Assembly: GCA_033063855.1 (NCBI GenBank)
Contig: CP093831.1
Coordinates: 9,176,001 to 9,240,000, forward strand
Reading direction: 5' to 3'
Source: Smittia aterrima
Taxonomy: Eukaryota; Arthropoda; Insecta; Diptera; Chironomidae
DNA: 64,000 nucleotides
The notes beneath the pieces were generated by a model. It was given only the letters and a program-made list of their open reading frames with translations, was not told where the DNA came from and did no database searches. Numbering within the stretch: position 1 is the first letter of the stretch; every line of letters starts with the position of its first letter. The position numbers and the translations under genes are program-made. This document shows positions 15,001-27,742 of this stretch, in pieces.

Positions 15001-18000
15001 TTTTCATTTCCTGTTCTCGAGTCATATATTTTTAGAAAAGCCAAGATCTTTTTTGAATCTCTCTGCTTGTGGTTTATTGTTTGGCTTCCGAGTTTAGACG
15101 TCAGCGCCTATCGTCTTCTTCCGAAGCGAGTGACATTAATAACGTTTCCCTCCCTCAATCGATGTTTAGCAATTGACATCGTTCGTGTCATTTTGTGCCT
15201 TAAGCTTCCCGGATGACTTTTTAAAGATTTCTTCTCGTCTCTTCAATTAAAGAAATTAAAGAATCAACATTTCTCGCATAAATTTCCTTTTGTAAAGAAA
15301 ATTTTCTTTCTTATTGTTCGGTCTTCCTCTTCATCTCGTCTCGTTCATCAAATGTAAATGTAAATACAGTCAATCGATGTGAAACTGAAATAATAAATGG
15401 ACATAATTGGATGGCAAGGCATGCCTAGCCTAAATAAAGCGCTAAACATAAAGTGTGAACGCTAATCAAGCCTTTTCAAAATCAGTAAGACAGAGCAGAA
15501 GACACAGCGTGTGCGAGAGAGAGAGACTTTCCAAACGAATGAGGAATTTGAAAAATTCCAACAATGTACGCGTTTTCTAATGCTGTTGCGCATTTTCCTC
15601 TCTTTTAACTCTCAGCCTCGACTTTACTTGTTTTGATGTTGTTTCTTTGTTTTGCTTCGATCTCCGCATAGAAATAAGTTTTAAACACATTTTTAATGCG
15701 ATATGCTGTTATTCAGAGTACAAGCAAGACACATCAAATTCAATATCTGGAAAAACATTCTCGCTTGTCTTCTTTCTAAGAAGAAAACAAGAAAGCGGAA
15801 GAAAATCCAATTTCATTTCTAGAGCTGCAATAATATTTCATGAAATGTTTTGCGATCAAATGGGATGTTGTCAAATGACAAAAGCAGATTTTTGTGGGAA
15901 ATTCTGCAAGTCGCCTTAATCGATAAATTGCTTCTTTCTGTGCCTTGTGCAAAACTTTATAATCTTCCAGCCCTTTCTCCTGGTTCGCTTCTCGAAGAGT
16001 CGCAGCGACGCTGTAATTGTTTACAGAATAAAATTTCTTCGTCTTCCATCTATCGAACAATGCATAAAATCAATGTTTACATTCCATATTCTTTACATTG
16101 TACGACATGTTATTAATAAATTCCTTTCTCGCAGCAAAGCGAGATGTGCGCAACGATTGCACTTTGCATTCCATCGCGATCGGCAGAACAAACTGAAACA
16201 TAAGATAAAAGTACAATTTGTAGCAAACAAAGATGAAAATTTCTTTAAAGTTAAACATCGATGTCGATATTCGTTACACTTTTCGTTCGTCTTCGGATGA
16301 AGTTTCTCTCTCACTTACTCACCTCGCCGCACATTCCATTCTTCAGCGGCACTAGCTCGTTGTCATGAAATTTCTTTTCTATAATTTACAGTTATTTTAA
16401 CATTTTTTTCCTTCTCTTTATTATTACTGTTTATTTTCCCTCTCTTCTCACTCCACATACCATCGGCCAGAGGAGCCCAATACGGTAACCGAAAAAGCGA
16501 GAAGCATTTAAGAATGAAATGAGTGAGATATTTTTTCCTTCCGATTCAGGGAAAAAGTGCTCATCGAACACTAATGATTGTTATAATTTTGTAATTTGTA
16601 TTCAATTTGATTTGATCTTTTTACATTTGTGGTTACGAAAGATTCCGAGAGAAGTTTTATCACCTGATTTGGGATTTAAACGTCGTTCAACTTTACGACA
16701 ATCATCGAAAATTAGTAATTCAATTAGTTCGTGGAAAAATGTTGGAGGTCTCAGACGTGTTACAAAAGCTTTCATTCAAAGCTTTAGGAAGTTAAAAATT
16801 TTCACGTTCAACGAAAGTAAATTGAGGCTAAGCACATAAGAATTTATCATTAAACTGAAAACTCCGCCTCACAGAAGATGAAATCTCTTTGAACTGACTC
16901 GAATTTTCCGGGAAAAAAAGAAAACGAAAATCTTCTTCTTTTGATTTGCGAAAATGATTTTCTCAGGATTAAAAATTATTTTCATAGAAAATAAAATAAA
17001 ACACATAAAGTCAACGAAAGACATGATTTTAGGCCTGAAGCGAAACGTTTATTTTTAGTTTTTTTTTTCTCTTTTTAATGAAACCTTTTTCTCCGATATT
17101 ATAGTTCTATATCTCCTCTCGTAACTTATATATAAATTGCGCCAGATAATTTTTTTTTCATATCTCATCTCACTCTCTCAACTCACCCATCGAATCGAGT
17201 CGGGTCTCTTTAAATAGTCGCTTATGTGTATGACAGGCTGAGATATAATAAAAAGAAATTCATGTGTCAATGCTTTAGGCTGTGCCTGCTCCACGGCGAT
17301 TGTTGATTGCTGAACAAACGCTTCACACTCGCCACATTGTGTGTGCGAATGTATCGCGAAAAAGTATAAAACTTTTTTTTGTTGTTTTCCGAAACCACAT
17401 GACGACAATGCTACGCGATACAAGTTTGCTCTGTCTCAGAGCTGTTTAAATGTGTATTTCGCGATACTTTTCGTTGGGCATCACACATTCGTATTTTCTT
17501 TTTATTTGAATTCGCCATCTTGCCGGCCGCACATTCTCTACACACAAACAAGCCTTGATCGCATGATTCGCAAAAGTTTTGTGGAAAACTTGAAGTTTAT
17601 CAACTTTTGGAAAACATTTCGCTTTACTTTGAAGATTCGTTGAGTTCCTTGAACTCTGTCACTCGACAATTGCGATGTTGTGAGGATTCTTGCGATCTTG
17701 TTTACTTTGATTTATTCGACAAAGCCTTAGAATTTCTGTAAGATTCTTGCTTCGAGCAGGCATCAAAGGAAATCACGAGCACATGTCTGACAATTTTCTG
17801 TTCGTTAACATTTTAAAACATTCCCTGAACAGATTTTCCAATTAAGATGCAAGGAAATGATTCACAAATTGACAATTTCGATGACTTGGCAGTGAAATTT
17901 CGAAATTTCCTTTTTTCCCGCTCGCAATGAGAGTTTCTCTGCCTTTGGGCGTTTCTTTAATTACTTTGAAAATCTATTTCATTATCAGTACGTCAAGGGG

Positions 18001-21000
18001 TAGCTATGACTCGAGTTCATGTAAACGACGTCGTTTGACTTTAAAAAGCTCATTAACTCTTAATTAATGCTTTTTCCAACACTTTAAAGTCGATAAACGA
18101 ATTTAATTCTTAACCAAAACTTGTTTGACGTAATAGCACGAATCATAAATTAACCAAATTAAATGAATTGTTATGTCAATTAGGTCTCAGAGCCCACCGT
18201 TCCTTCAATGATCTTCAGATTCAAGCATAAATCTGCCAAACACTCGCGTCAAGAACAAAAAGCTCGAGGAGGGATTTTAATTGGATATTTCGCTTATGAA
18301 AGGACGACGACGATGCTTCCTATTCAAGAAAGTCTAAATTTATGCTTCATTTCGAAAGTTTCCTTACTCTTCTCTCCCCTTTTACAATATTCACCAAAAA
18401 CTTAATTATTTTCCTTCTCTCGCCTTCCTACAAAAGCTCTATTTATCATCATACATTCCATGAACATGAAAAACTTTTCCTTTTTACAACAGAATCGTAA
18501 ACATGAATGGTTTTGAAGAGATAGAAAGTTGAGGGTCGTAAATGTTAACATTCCTGGAGTGTTCCATTCAGACATCAAAATAATTGAGTTAGTAAATTTT
18601 TGGAAAATTTTTGAGTGGCTTTCCATGCGCCTTGCACTGATGATGATGTCTTCTTAATTAGAGAGGATAAACAAGTTTAATAGTTTCAGCTTTCTGATGA
18701 ATTGCCAAAAACTTTTCCGACCAATTCGTTGAAGTAGAAACTCAAATTGTTGTAATTGTTCGATGTAACATCTTAATTAGACGATGAGAGTGCCTCGAGT
18801 GTGTGTGGCTAACTCTCTTTATTTGTTTTAGCTGTTTTGCTTGAGCAACAACTCAAATTTGTGTAAGGATTTCCAATCAATCATTACGGTCGCTCGTTGA
18901 TGCGAAAGAAAAGCAAACCTGGTGAATTTTCCTTTTTTATTCGTCCTGAAGTCAGTGCAACATGTTTCCTTTCACTGATTATTTCCATCTCCAAAGTCAT
19001 CATCTTTATATGCGATCCTAAATCGTTTCGAAGCAAGAAATTTGTCGCAGGCAAACATTGATTGATTGATGTTTATAATGCATGAGCGAACAAGTTCAAG
19101 GGAGAAAGAGCGGAATTGCGTTGTGTTTAGGAACCAAATTTATCGTATCATTGATTTGCCTTCGCTCGGCGGTTGACTGAAAGCTCAATTAATGAATGAA
19201 AGTCGTGAAGGAATAAGTTTAGCGTGGGAAACTTTGGTAATGAGATTAATCGTCTTAACATTTTCTGCCTAAAATCTTTCGCCCTTTTCCATCGAAGCGA
19301 AAGCAACGTGTGAAAGGATCTGCTGGCTTCAGATTAGCAAGAAAACTTTAACTAGACGACAGAGAAGAAAAAAAAAATCCACAACACGAAGAAGGAGAGT
19401 TCCCACGCAAGTTGTTTGAACAAAAAATTACACACAGTTCGAGCTGCCTTTTCTTTGCCTCATCCTTTTTCTCTCCTCCGTCACGACAATCAGCACAATA
19501 ACATTCCAAAGGATGCTCTAGCGATAAGTTAAAAGAACGTAAATCGTTTCCATACAGTCAACAGCCGACGAATGGCTTTGACTGTGTGTTTGGATTTTGA
19601 TCTTCGTCCTTTTGTTTGAGACTTTAGGCGAGAATTTCCTGAAAAAAAAAATGAAACTAGGAAAGGAATCTTTAAGTTGTTTGTGAGTCAGGTAAAGAGA
19701 TTTTTGGCAGAGCAAACCTTTTTTATTCGTAAACGTTTTCGTTTGAGGGTTTGTTTCTCCAATTTCTTCAACGAGTGGGATCTATGATGAAAAAGTTTTG
19801 AGTTTGTTTTGGGCTGTTGAAAGGGTTGATTCCTTTCCGATCAATCTCTCGACTCTTCACTCCTTTCAGATGATCCAAAGGGACAAAACTGTTTTCCGGG
19901 GTTAATTTAGTTGTCAATCGAGCATTGCTTCGAATCGCTCAGCGTGTTTCGTTACTGAAATATAAAATGGTGGACGAAATTAAATGAGATTAGCTTTATT
20001 TGGGACGCCCAAGCTTCTTTTCGTAACATATCAGAGCTCATTCGAATCAGAATCTCATCATCCTTAAAGGACTCTTCGAAAATATCATCAAAAACGTGTT
20101 TCACGAATTATTCGATTAAAGAAAAAAGATGTACAGTCTTCAGAAACTATCAAGACGCTGCCGTAGCGTGGTTCACACATTTACGATTTTTCTTTATTAA
20201 TCAAATAGTCTTGAAGTGATAGTAGTTGTGCGTCTTACACACCAAAGAAGAAAATATTTTGGCGCTCAAAGCAGCTTCAGAGGAACATGAAATATTTTCG
20301 GTGGGTGTCAACGCTTTTTAAAGAGCAATTTTTCTTATTCCACGATGATAAGTTTAACTTTTTCGAAAAAGTTACATATCGATGATAATATGAAGAAAAT
20401 AAATCCAATCAATTAGATATTCGTCATACACGATTGGAAGGGAACGTCGTGAGCTCTATTTGTTTTGGATATCGTGCCCGCTACACACCCGGTCGTCTTA
20501 ACTTCCCGAAAGTGTGAGAACTTTTCACGGAATGCCTTTGGAAAAGATAAGATTAGAGCGTTTGGAAAACGATAACATTACGAAAGAAAAAGCAAGATAA
20601 AGTGAAGCATAGGGAGCTTTCCTTCCGTCGTCACACGAGAAGCCGTAAGATTGAAAAACGTTTTTGTCATCAAACGTGTCACATTCTAAGTCGTCAAGTT
20701 CAATAAATCTCGATCAAAAGTAGAAAACTTTCCCATCCAATTGCACGGCACATAAACAAAACCACGTGTTTCAAAGCAGCGCTCTTCCGTTGCTACAAAA
20801 TGTAGCGAAGAGTTTTTGCCGCCATTATGTGTTCGAACGAAATACATGAGCAATGTTAGCTCTTCCTTGAAATTCGTCTTAAAGGATATTCTCTTTATGC
20901 TTATCAACTATTTCGATTGAGTTTCATCGTCAATCGATGAAATTTTCAACGCGCCAAAAAATTTTGATAAAGAAATTGATTCTTTGAGCAAGCAGCTAAA

Positions 21001-24000
21001 GTGATATCAAAGTTTTCTTGTCCCTTTTCGATCAACAAGCTCCATATAAGTTCGTTTCTTTCCATTTTATCGGAATTTTCGTTTTTTTTTTCTTCTTCAT
21101 CTTTTCAATGAGGTTTGCTCGCATAGCCCCACAACGACGACTTGCCACACATGTAAGAGTCCATTTAATGTATGTGAGCCTATACGAGTTGTATGAGAGC
21201 TGCTGCTTATTTTTGTGTTCATTAGAAGTCGAATTTTGGTTGCTGTCTCTTTCACGCGAGAGTGAGAAAAATTTGTAGACGACAGAAAAATTTCATTACG
21301 ATTACGATGTTCCTTCATTACACGTTTTAATTATGCAAATTTTCCCAACAGGCGAAGAGGCTTCTACGTTTATCATTCGCGACCCCGATTTTTTTCGTAT
21401 AGTGGAAATTTAAAAGCCATTTGTGGATCAATTCGAAAGTGTGAGCTTCCACCACACATCGCAAAACCCCATAATGCCTTAGTAGTCCCGCAAAAAAAAA
21501 AACGATGGCATTTTGTTCGACGTAGCTCTTCTTCTTTTCTTTCTTTCAAGAGTAAAGAAAATTTAGTCTCGTCTATATAGCAATGTCGCGACGGCGCACA
21601 CATACACACGCGAATATTCTTTTTTTTTTCATATCAAAATCGCACCAGACAATGAAAAAATGCCTTTTTGCAAGTGAAAAATTCTTGAGGTTCGGTGCGA
21701 AAAATCCTGCGAGAATTTTGACCCTTCGCTTTGTCATCAATCAAATAAAGGAAACTAGTTTGATTTGAATCGAGGAAGCGTCGTTTTCTTGAGAAACGTT
21801 TCAGTTTTCACGTGAACTTCTTAGAATTTTAATTCTTAATGGATTGATCACAGTTCTATGGCCATTTAGAAAGCATTACATTTTGAACAAGCCTCGGATT
21901 GTGCGAATCTGTCAAAGAGAATTTACGGAAAAAAATTCCTTAAAATTATTTTACTCTTTAGCATAGTCGTCGCAAATTGCTTGGAATATTTCTGTCTTTT
22001 TCTAACATTAATCTTACACCCCGACGCTCGGGTACAAGACTCAGACATCTAAACGAACAAGCAATCGTTCGTCGTAACAACCACATGCAACCGCTTGATG
22101 GAAATGCGTAGAATTTTTCGGCTCGGCTCTGTGAATACACGAGAGCTACTCGTAGATACTTTACTGCGGAGAGAAGTTTTGTGGCTGTGTGTGAAAATTG
22201 AAATTTTTAGGTTCAATTCTTTGAGCATTTATTTTATTTCATTCAGTAGAAATTTTTTACAAAGGAAGCAAACCGATCGTTGGCGCGCTCTTGATTTTAT
22301 TAATTTTCAAAGGAAAAAGCCTGAAAAAAATATTTTTTTTTCGCTGAATATTACGGAAGACGGAGAAAGAATTGTGAAACATCGAAAAATAATTGATATT
22401 TGAAAGTGAACTGTGCGATAAGAATTTATAAAGGAAAATAAAAGCCGCAAAAGAGAAATAAGAGAAGAAGAAAAAAGTTTAAAAATTATTAAAAATATGA
22501 ATGGAAAAGAATTATTGATAATGGTTGAGAAAAAACGTGTGATGCTAAGCAGCACAAAGAAAAGGCAGCGAGGAAATAATTTTAAACACCGCCGATCTCG
22601 AAATCGAATCAAGATTATTTTGGATTACCGACCAGCATGAAAGGATTAAATCTCACGGTGTGTAAACCTCATTACAATTATTTGTCGTCTATTTGAAAAT
22701 TGCGTCGTTATTTTATTTCGTTCTGATAACCGAAGCCTTAAAGGACAAAGAACAATTTTGGGTGTGATTTTTTTTTCTTTTGCCCTAGCGCGGGCATAAA
22801 TTGTTTACACATTTTTCTAAATGCGCCATTTTGTTTTGAATGTTGTGGAAGCGATTTGACTGTTGAAAGTGCTAAAGTTCATGAATTGAACGACAATTTC
22901 ATATAAAAGCCTTCGATTAATTGGGATACAAGTTGTGCGAAGCAAAAATTCTTGGTAAAAGATGTAATTTCGCGAAAAAATGTCGCCGCTGAAAAAATGT
23001 GATTTTCATGTTGTATAAAATCTAGGCGCATGTTCGTTTGAGAAAAAAAAAACGAATGGGAGAGATCGCAACACAGAGGATTCTTCAAGTCTTCTTCCCG
23101 TCGCATTTATTGAGGCCTGAGAAAAAAAATATTATAAAATCGATATCGAGAATTTTTATTTCTCAAGCTTGTGAAAATGATATCGAATGGAAAAAGATTT
23201 TTTTTTTATTTTCGTTAATGCGTAATTTTTGTTTTCATAAAGCGTTGCCGCTCTTTCAGATGCATATTGGATTGAAAAAATAAAATGAAACAAATTAACG
23301 GAGGATAATCACGACACTTCAACAATAAAGAGTCGGAATGATAAATAAATCGCATCGCGGGACATCGGCGATTATCTGACGGTAATTAACGAACGTAAAT
23401 TAAAGTGAAAGACGCTCGCGACGACCGCCGTCAAACACGTTCAGCAGTTTTAAGCATTGACGACTATTTCTTTCCTGTGAATAATTAAAAAAAAGTTTCG
23501 TTCCGAGTTGAAATTTGAATAAAATTTCAAAGCATTTTTCGCCCTTCTCTCCATTCCTTCGTTGAAGCTTCAGCCCGAATTGTATTCAGTCGCATGTTTC
23601 TCGTATACATATTCTTCAAATAAATTAAACTTTAATATTCAAAAAGGCCTCGAACGAAATGAAAGAAGAAAGAGACCGAATCGAAGAGAATCACAAGAAA
23701 TATAACTGAGGGAAATAGCCTTAAAAATGTTCAAAAATCTTAAACACAACCACAGCATTAGACAGACAGACACTCATTCGTGTCTGCATACAGAAACAAG
23801 CGAGACGATCGGCTCGCTGCTGCTGCTGATGATTTGACTAAACTCTCTTTCTCAGTCTGGCACAGGGTCGAATCACAAATACCCCCAAAAAGCACAAACG
23901 CTGCTAGACGCGCTCGCCTCGCCAGTGTAGTCGTGCCTTAAGTAAAATGGTTATTTATAATTCTACACTCTTTTTCACTTCGTCTCTCTCATGCACCAAA

Positions 24001-27000
24001 CTATGAAGAAAAAAATAATGCCGGAAGTTATTTAAAAAAAAATGTTTATGTGAATGTGAACCAAGTCGATTTTTTTTATGTTCTCAGGCGCTGCTTTCAT
24101 TCTTCATTTTAGTTCGTCAACAAAGCACATGTTTTTTTCAACTCGAAAAACGATTTTTCTGTTTGAGATTGTCATCTGTCAAAAAGGACGATGACGATGA
24201 TTTAAAGGCTTAATTGCGACGTATATCTCCTTCTCTCTCACACACTCAGTCTCGCGTGTGAAACCTAGTAATCCCATTCGAATTTAGCTCAAGGATGTTT
24301 GCCAGCGCGATGATGTCTGGGAGCGATCAGAGATGAATGGAAAACTCTTCGCTTTCTCATTCCTCTTGCTCGGCTTATGTCATCTCGCGTGAATCTTTCT
24401 CACTCGCGTTTCTTTCTTTCTCTCGTAGATATATCGTCGTTAGAGAACACAAGTTGGTTCTTTTTATTTTAGCTATGTATTCAAATTAGCAATTCCAAAT
24501 AGCACAAAACGAAAATTATAATTAAAAATTATCACCCAACAGAATACACAGGCACACAGTGCTCGCCAAGGCTCTTTCGTCGATTGGTGTTTGCGGGGCC
24601 GATATTTTAGAACCGAATGAATTTTGAAACGGCGCAAAAAGAAACTCACACACGTACTTTGGCCTAGCTCGCTCATTTTTGGAACTCTGTTCCGAATTTT
24701 TCAGCCTTCTGCAGTCACAGCGATGACGTCAAGCTCTTTCCGTGTTGTCGAGTAAATAAAGTCTTCAACGCAAGATGAAGCAAACGCAAATACAAACGAC
24801 GCAAACGGTGACAATGAGCCGGAGGAGCGAAAAGTAAAAAATATGGTGTGACTTTAGTATCTAAGCTCACATCGAATAAGAACAAACAATCTATCTACAA
24901 ATGTGTTTTTTCAACTTTGTGTTTAAAAACCGCCAAATTGTGATATGGCGATTATCTAAGTCACGTGAATCGAGGGCTGTTTGTACAGGTTTCTCATTCG
25001 TGAACTGATCAAAGGCGCGAAGCTTCTCTATCTATGGCGCCAAGTCCTGGAATAGAATTTTACTTGAGAATCTCTCTAAGCATCAGCATCATTTCGAATA
25101 AACTCATATCAATTACCATGTGACAGAAATAGTTGCTTGGCCATCATCAAGCGGAATTTCACTGCTTTTTGTCTCTTTAAATTTATGAATGGCGTTTGTT
25201 AGTGTTGTTGTAGCCAGAAAGCCTCGAGTGTGTTTTTTATCCGACAACGTATGCTACAATTGAAGTAGTCCCGTTTAATGTTGTCTTCTTTTTCCCACTT
25301 TACATCCACACCATCATCGCAGCAGCACCAGTCGACGTTGTTTTTTCTACACATGAATGTTTTTTAATCGATCATTGCCCCTTTTTTCATACTAATAATA
25401 ACAAAAAATTATTTTATGTTGCTTGCCTCGTTCGTCTTCATTTTCTTCTTTCTTTCTTTACTTCGCGAGCGTTTGTTGTATGAAGCGCGGAAGACCGAAA
25501 GAAGCTTCTCTCTCACACATCGAAGCTCGTCTCTGATTTCTTGTATATATCTAAACTAAATTTTCATGTAATCGTCAGCGTCTACAGTTTCAATTCCGAT
25601 CGAGGGAGAGCAACGCTTTTACGATATTTCTTAATAATTTCTTCTTTTCTTCTTGTTTGATGATTCCGCGATTCGGATTTAAATATTCGACCGCCTTACT
25701 CGCTAACATTTTGCGGACAGATTTTCGAGGTGGCAATCTTGCTGACAACTTAAATTATTAAATTACGAAAATTTCCTTGCACATTCTGCCAGCGAGTTTC
25801 GAAGCGCTAAATTCCATCATCATGAATAAAACTTGATGATGTTGTCTTCTTTCTTTATTCTCTTTTTTTTCGCGAACGCTTTCATCACATAATGCGAAAA
25901 AGCTTTTAAGTCTAACCGTAGAAGTTTCTTTTAACTCTGCTTCGCTGTGAATGAAACACAAAGAATTTCTGCAAGAGGCGATTTAGAATCGAAAATAAAG
26001 CAACGACAAGCAATGCAGGAGAAGCGAGTGTTTTTACTTCTCGCGATCTTTGTTGGAATTCTCTGCTTGCTGCTGCTTTTTGCATGAATGAAATGTATTT
26101 TTTTTATTACGCTGCATATAAAAGTAAAGAGTAAAATGGAATTGATGCAATGGTGGTTGTGAATAATTGAAAAATTGCTTCATTCAAAGCTCTCGTTCTA
26201 CGATCCGGAGTAGCGAGAAATAATATTTTAAAGCAACAACAAAGAGATTTCTTCTTCGTGTTCTCCTCGCCTCATTTTCGGGCTTGTAAGAAAATGTAAA
26301 AGAAGCGAGATATCTTGAGACTTGTCTTTAAGTAATAATCACAACGGAATATTCATACAATTCTCTGTTTCTCTTTTTCTTCGACCGATAATACGGGTGG
26401 TCTTGTTTGTCTTTTTTTCTACGGGTCTTCTCGAAGTTTATTACAAAGTTTTTCTCAAGACAAAAGGACCTACCATCACACAAGATTGATCCTGTAATTG
26501 CAGGCTTTCATTCAATCAGAAATTTCCTCTCGAGAATGGGAGAAATTATCATCGCTCGTCTGTGATGAGAATTGAGATGAAACAAGAAAAAGATGGAAAC
26601 ACTTGTTTGCAATAAATTGAAAGCAAAGGCACAAAAAATGACGACAGAGCAAAGCGAATAAGATGAAAACAATCTCAAATTCCTTTTCTCTTCGTTTAGC
26701 GCGAACCTCATGGAAGAAAGAATTCGCGAGCGCATTGTTGTTGGTCTGGAGTAGTCGCGAAGAATGATTTGCGAAGCACAAATGAAATGATTCGAAAGCT
26801 AAAGGAAGAGAGAAGAAATAAACAGTTATTGTGAGAAGAATTTCGAAATCGCCCAGTGTCTCAGACGCTCGTCTTCTTCTGAGGCCAAGATGGTCAATTG
26901 AAAGAGGAGAAAAGATAAAATTGCTGCTATCTTTCTGCAGCCATCCATCGGCCACAGTTTGTCACTTGACTTCTTCAAGAAGATGGAGGAAGCAAAGAAA

Positions 27001-27742
27001 AAAAATTCCACAAGCTGAGCTCACATACAAACGAAGAAACGTTTTCCTTCAACCAAGCCAAGAACAATAATCTTGGGCGACATTTTTTTCTTGCCTTTTG
27101 ACACGTTTTCTTGACGAATTCTAAGAATTCTTCTCCTTGAAATGAAATACAACGAAGCGAAAGAAGAAATAACGAAACTGAAACTGTGAGTTGAGTGTGC
27201 GAAGGCAGAGGAGAGAAAGATAAAAGAACAAAAACAATCTCTTCGTATAAGAACCCCGAGTCTTGCTTCATTTCATTTAATGCGAGTTACGATGCGAGAA
27301 GAATTTGTTGAAGAGCTCGCTTTGCCTCGAAGCGTCCATAAAATGTTTTGGTTTCGTCGGTTTCTCTGGCATGGCAATGATAACGAAAGAATGCAACTCT
27401 CGTTCCCGTTTCTGACGCAAAGACTTAACGAAAACCAAGAGAAAGAGATTCATATGTGAATGCTGTTGATAGTTTCGCTTTTTGCTTCGCTATCAAATCG
27501 ACTTCTTCAACAAACTTTTCCCACAGTGCTTTAATTTGTTTACAGTTATGTCTCATCCACATTTATCCGTCCTATCATCTTCCCCGCGATTGTTGTTGCG
27601 GCCGATCGTTTTCTCTGAATTTTATTGTTGCTTCAAAATGCATTTAAATATTTTCTTTGAAGTCGTCGCAGAGACTTAAGAAGTCCGAACATAAAAACAA
27701 CTTTGATTTTAATCGAAATTCTTTTCTTTCTTTTAATTACAG
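1..27742. other. Gene-free AT-rich DNA (intergenic and/or 5' intron of PPP4R1)
   Basis: No reading frame here has domain-like composition, a recognisable family or a consistent set of splice partners; the frames present are short, low in complexity and often overlap on both strands. The sequence is rich in scattered CGA/GAC triplets (for example near 3758-3795 and 11220-11250), TGAATGA/TCATTCA motifs and pyrimidine runs. I saw no tRNA B-box in good context, no rRNA and no transposon coding region. The exon at 27743 is internal, so at least one upstream PPP4R1 exon must lie here or beyond the left edge; much of this stretch may therefore be a long first intron. A GC-richer patch at about 23750-23950 with a TCAGT initiator-like motif near 23850 is a weak promoter candidate. 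Confidence 0.6.
18023..18075. repeat. Perfect 14-bp palindrome next to an AT-rich hairpin
   Basis: Bases 18023-18036 form a perfect 14-bp palindrome centred on GACGTC, the core of a CRE-type bZIP site. Seven bases on, 18043-18075 fold into a hairpin: AAAAAGC pairs with GCTTTTT and ATTAA with TTAAT, with a two-base bulge and a short loop. The two structures lie in otherwise featureless DNA. A regulatory element is possible; chance is not excluded. Confidence 0.4.

Noticed and set aside
17016..17025. GAAAGACATG, matching the miR-71 seed region
   Set aside because: The match stops after ten bases, and no complementary arm lies nearby, so there is no hairpin; it is also far from the miR-2 cluster.
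26512..26955. 147-codon minus-strand frame
   Set aside because: It overlaps frames in other phases and strands, is Phe/Ser-rich and resembles no family; treated as chance.
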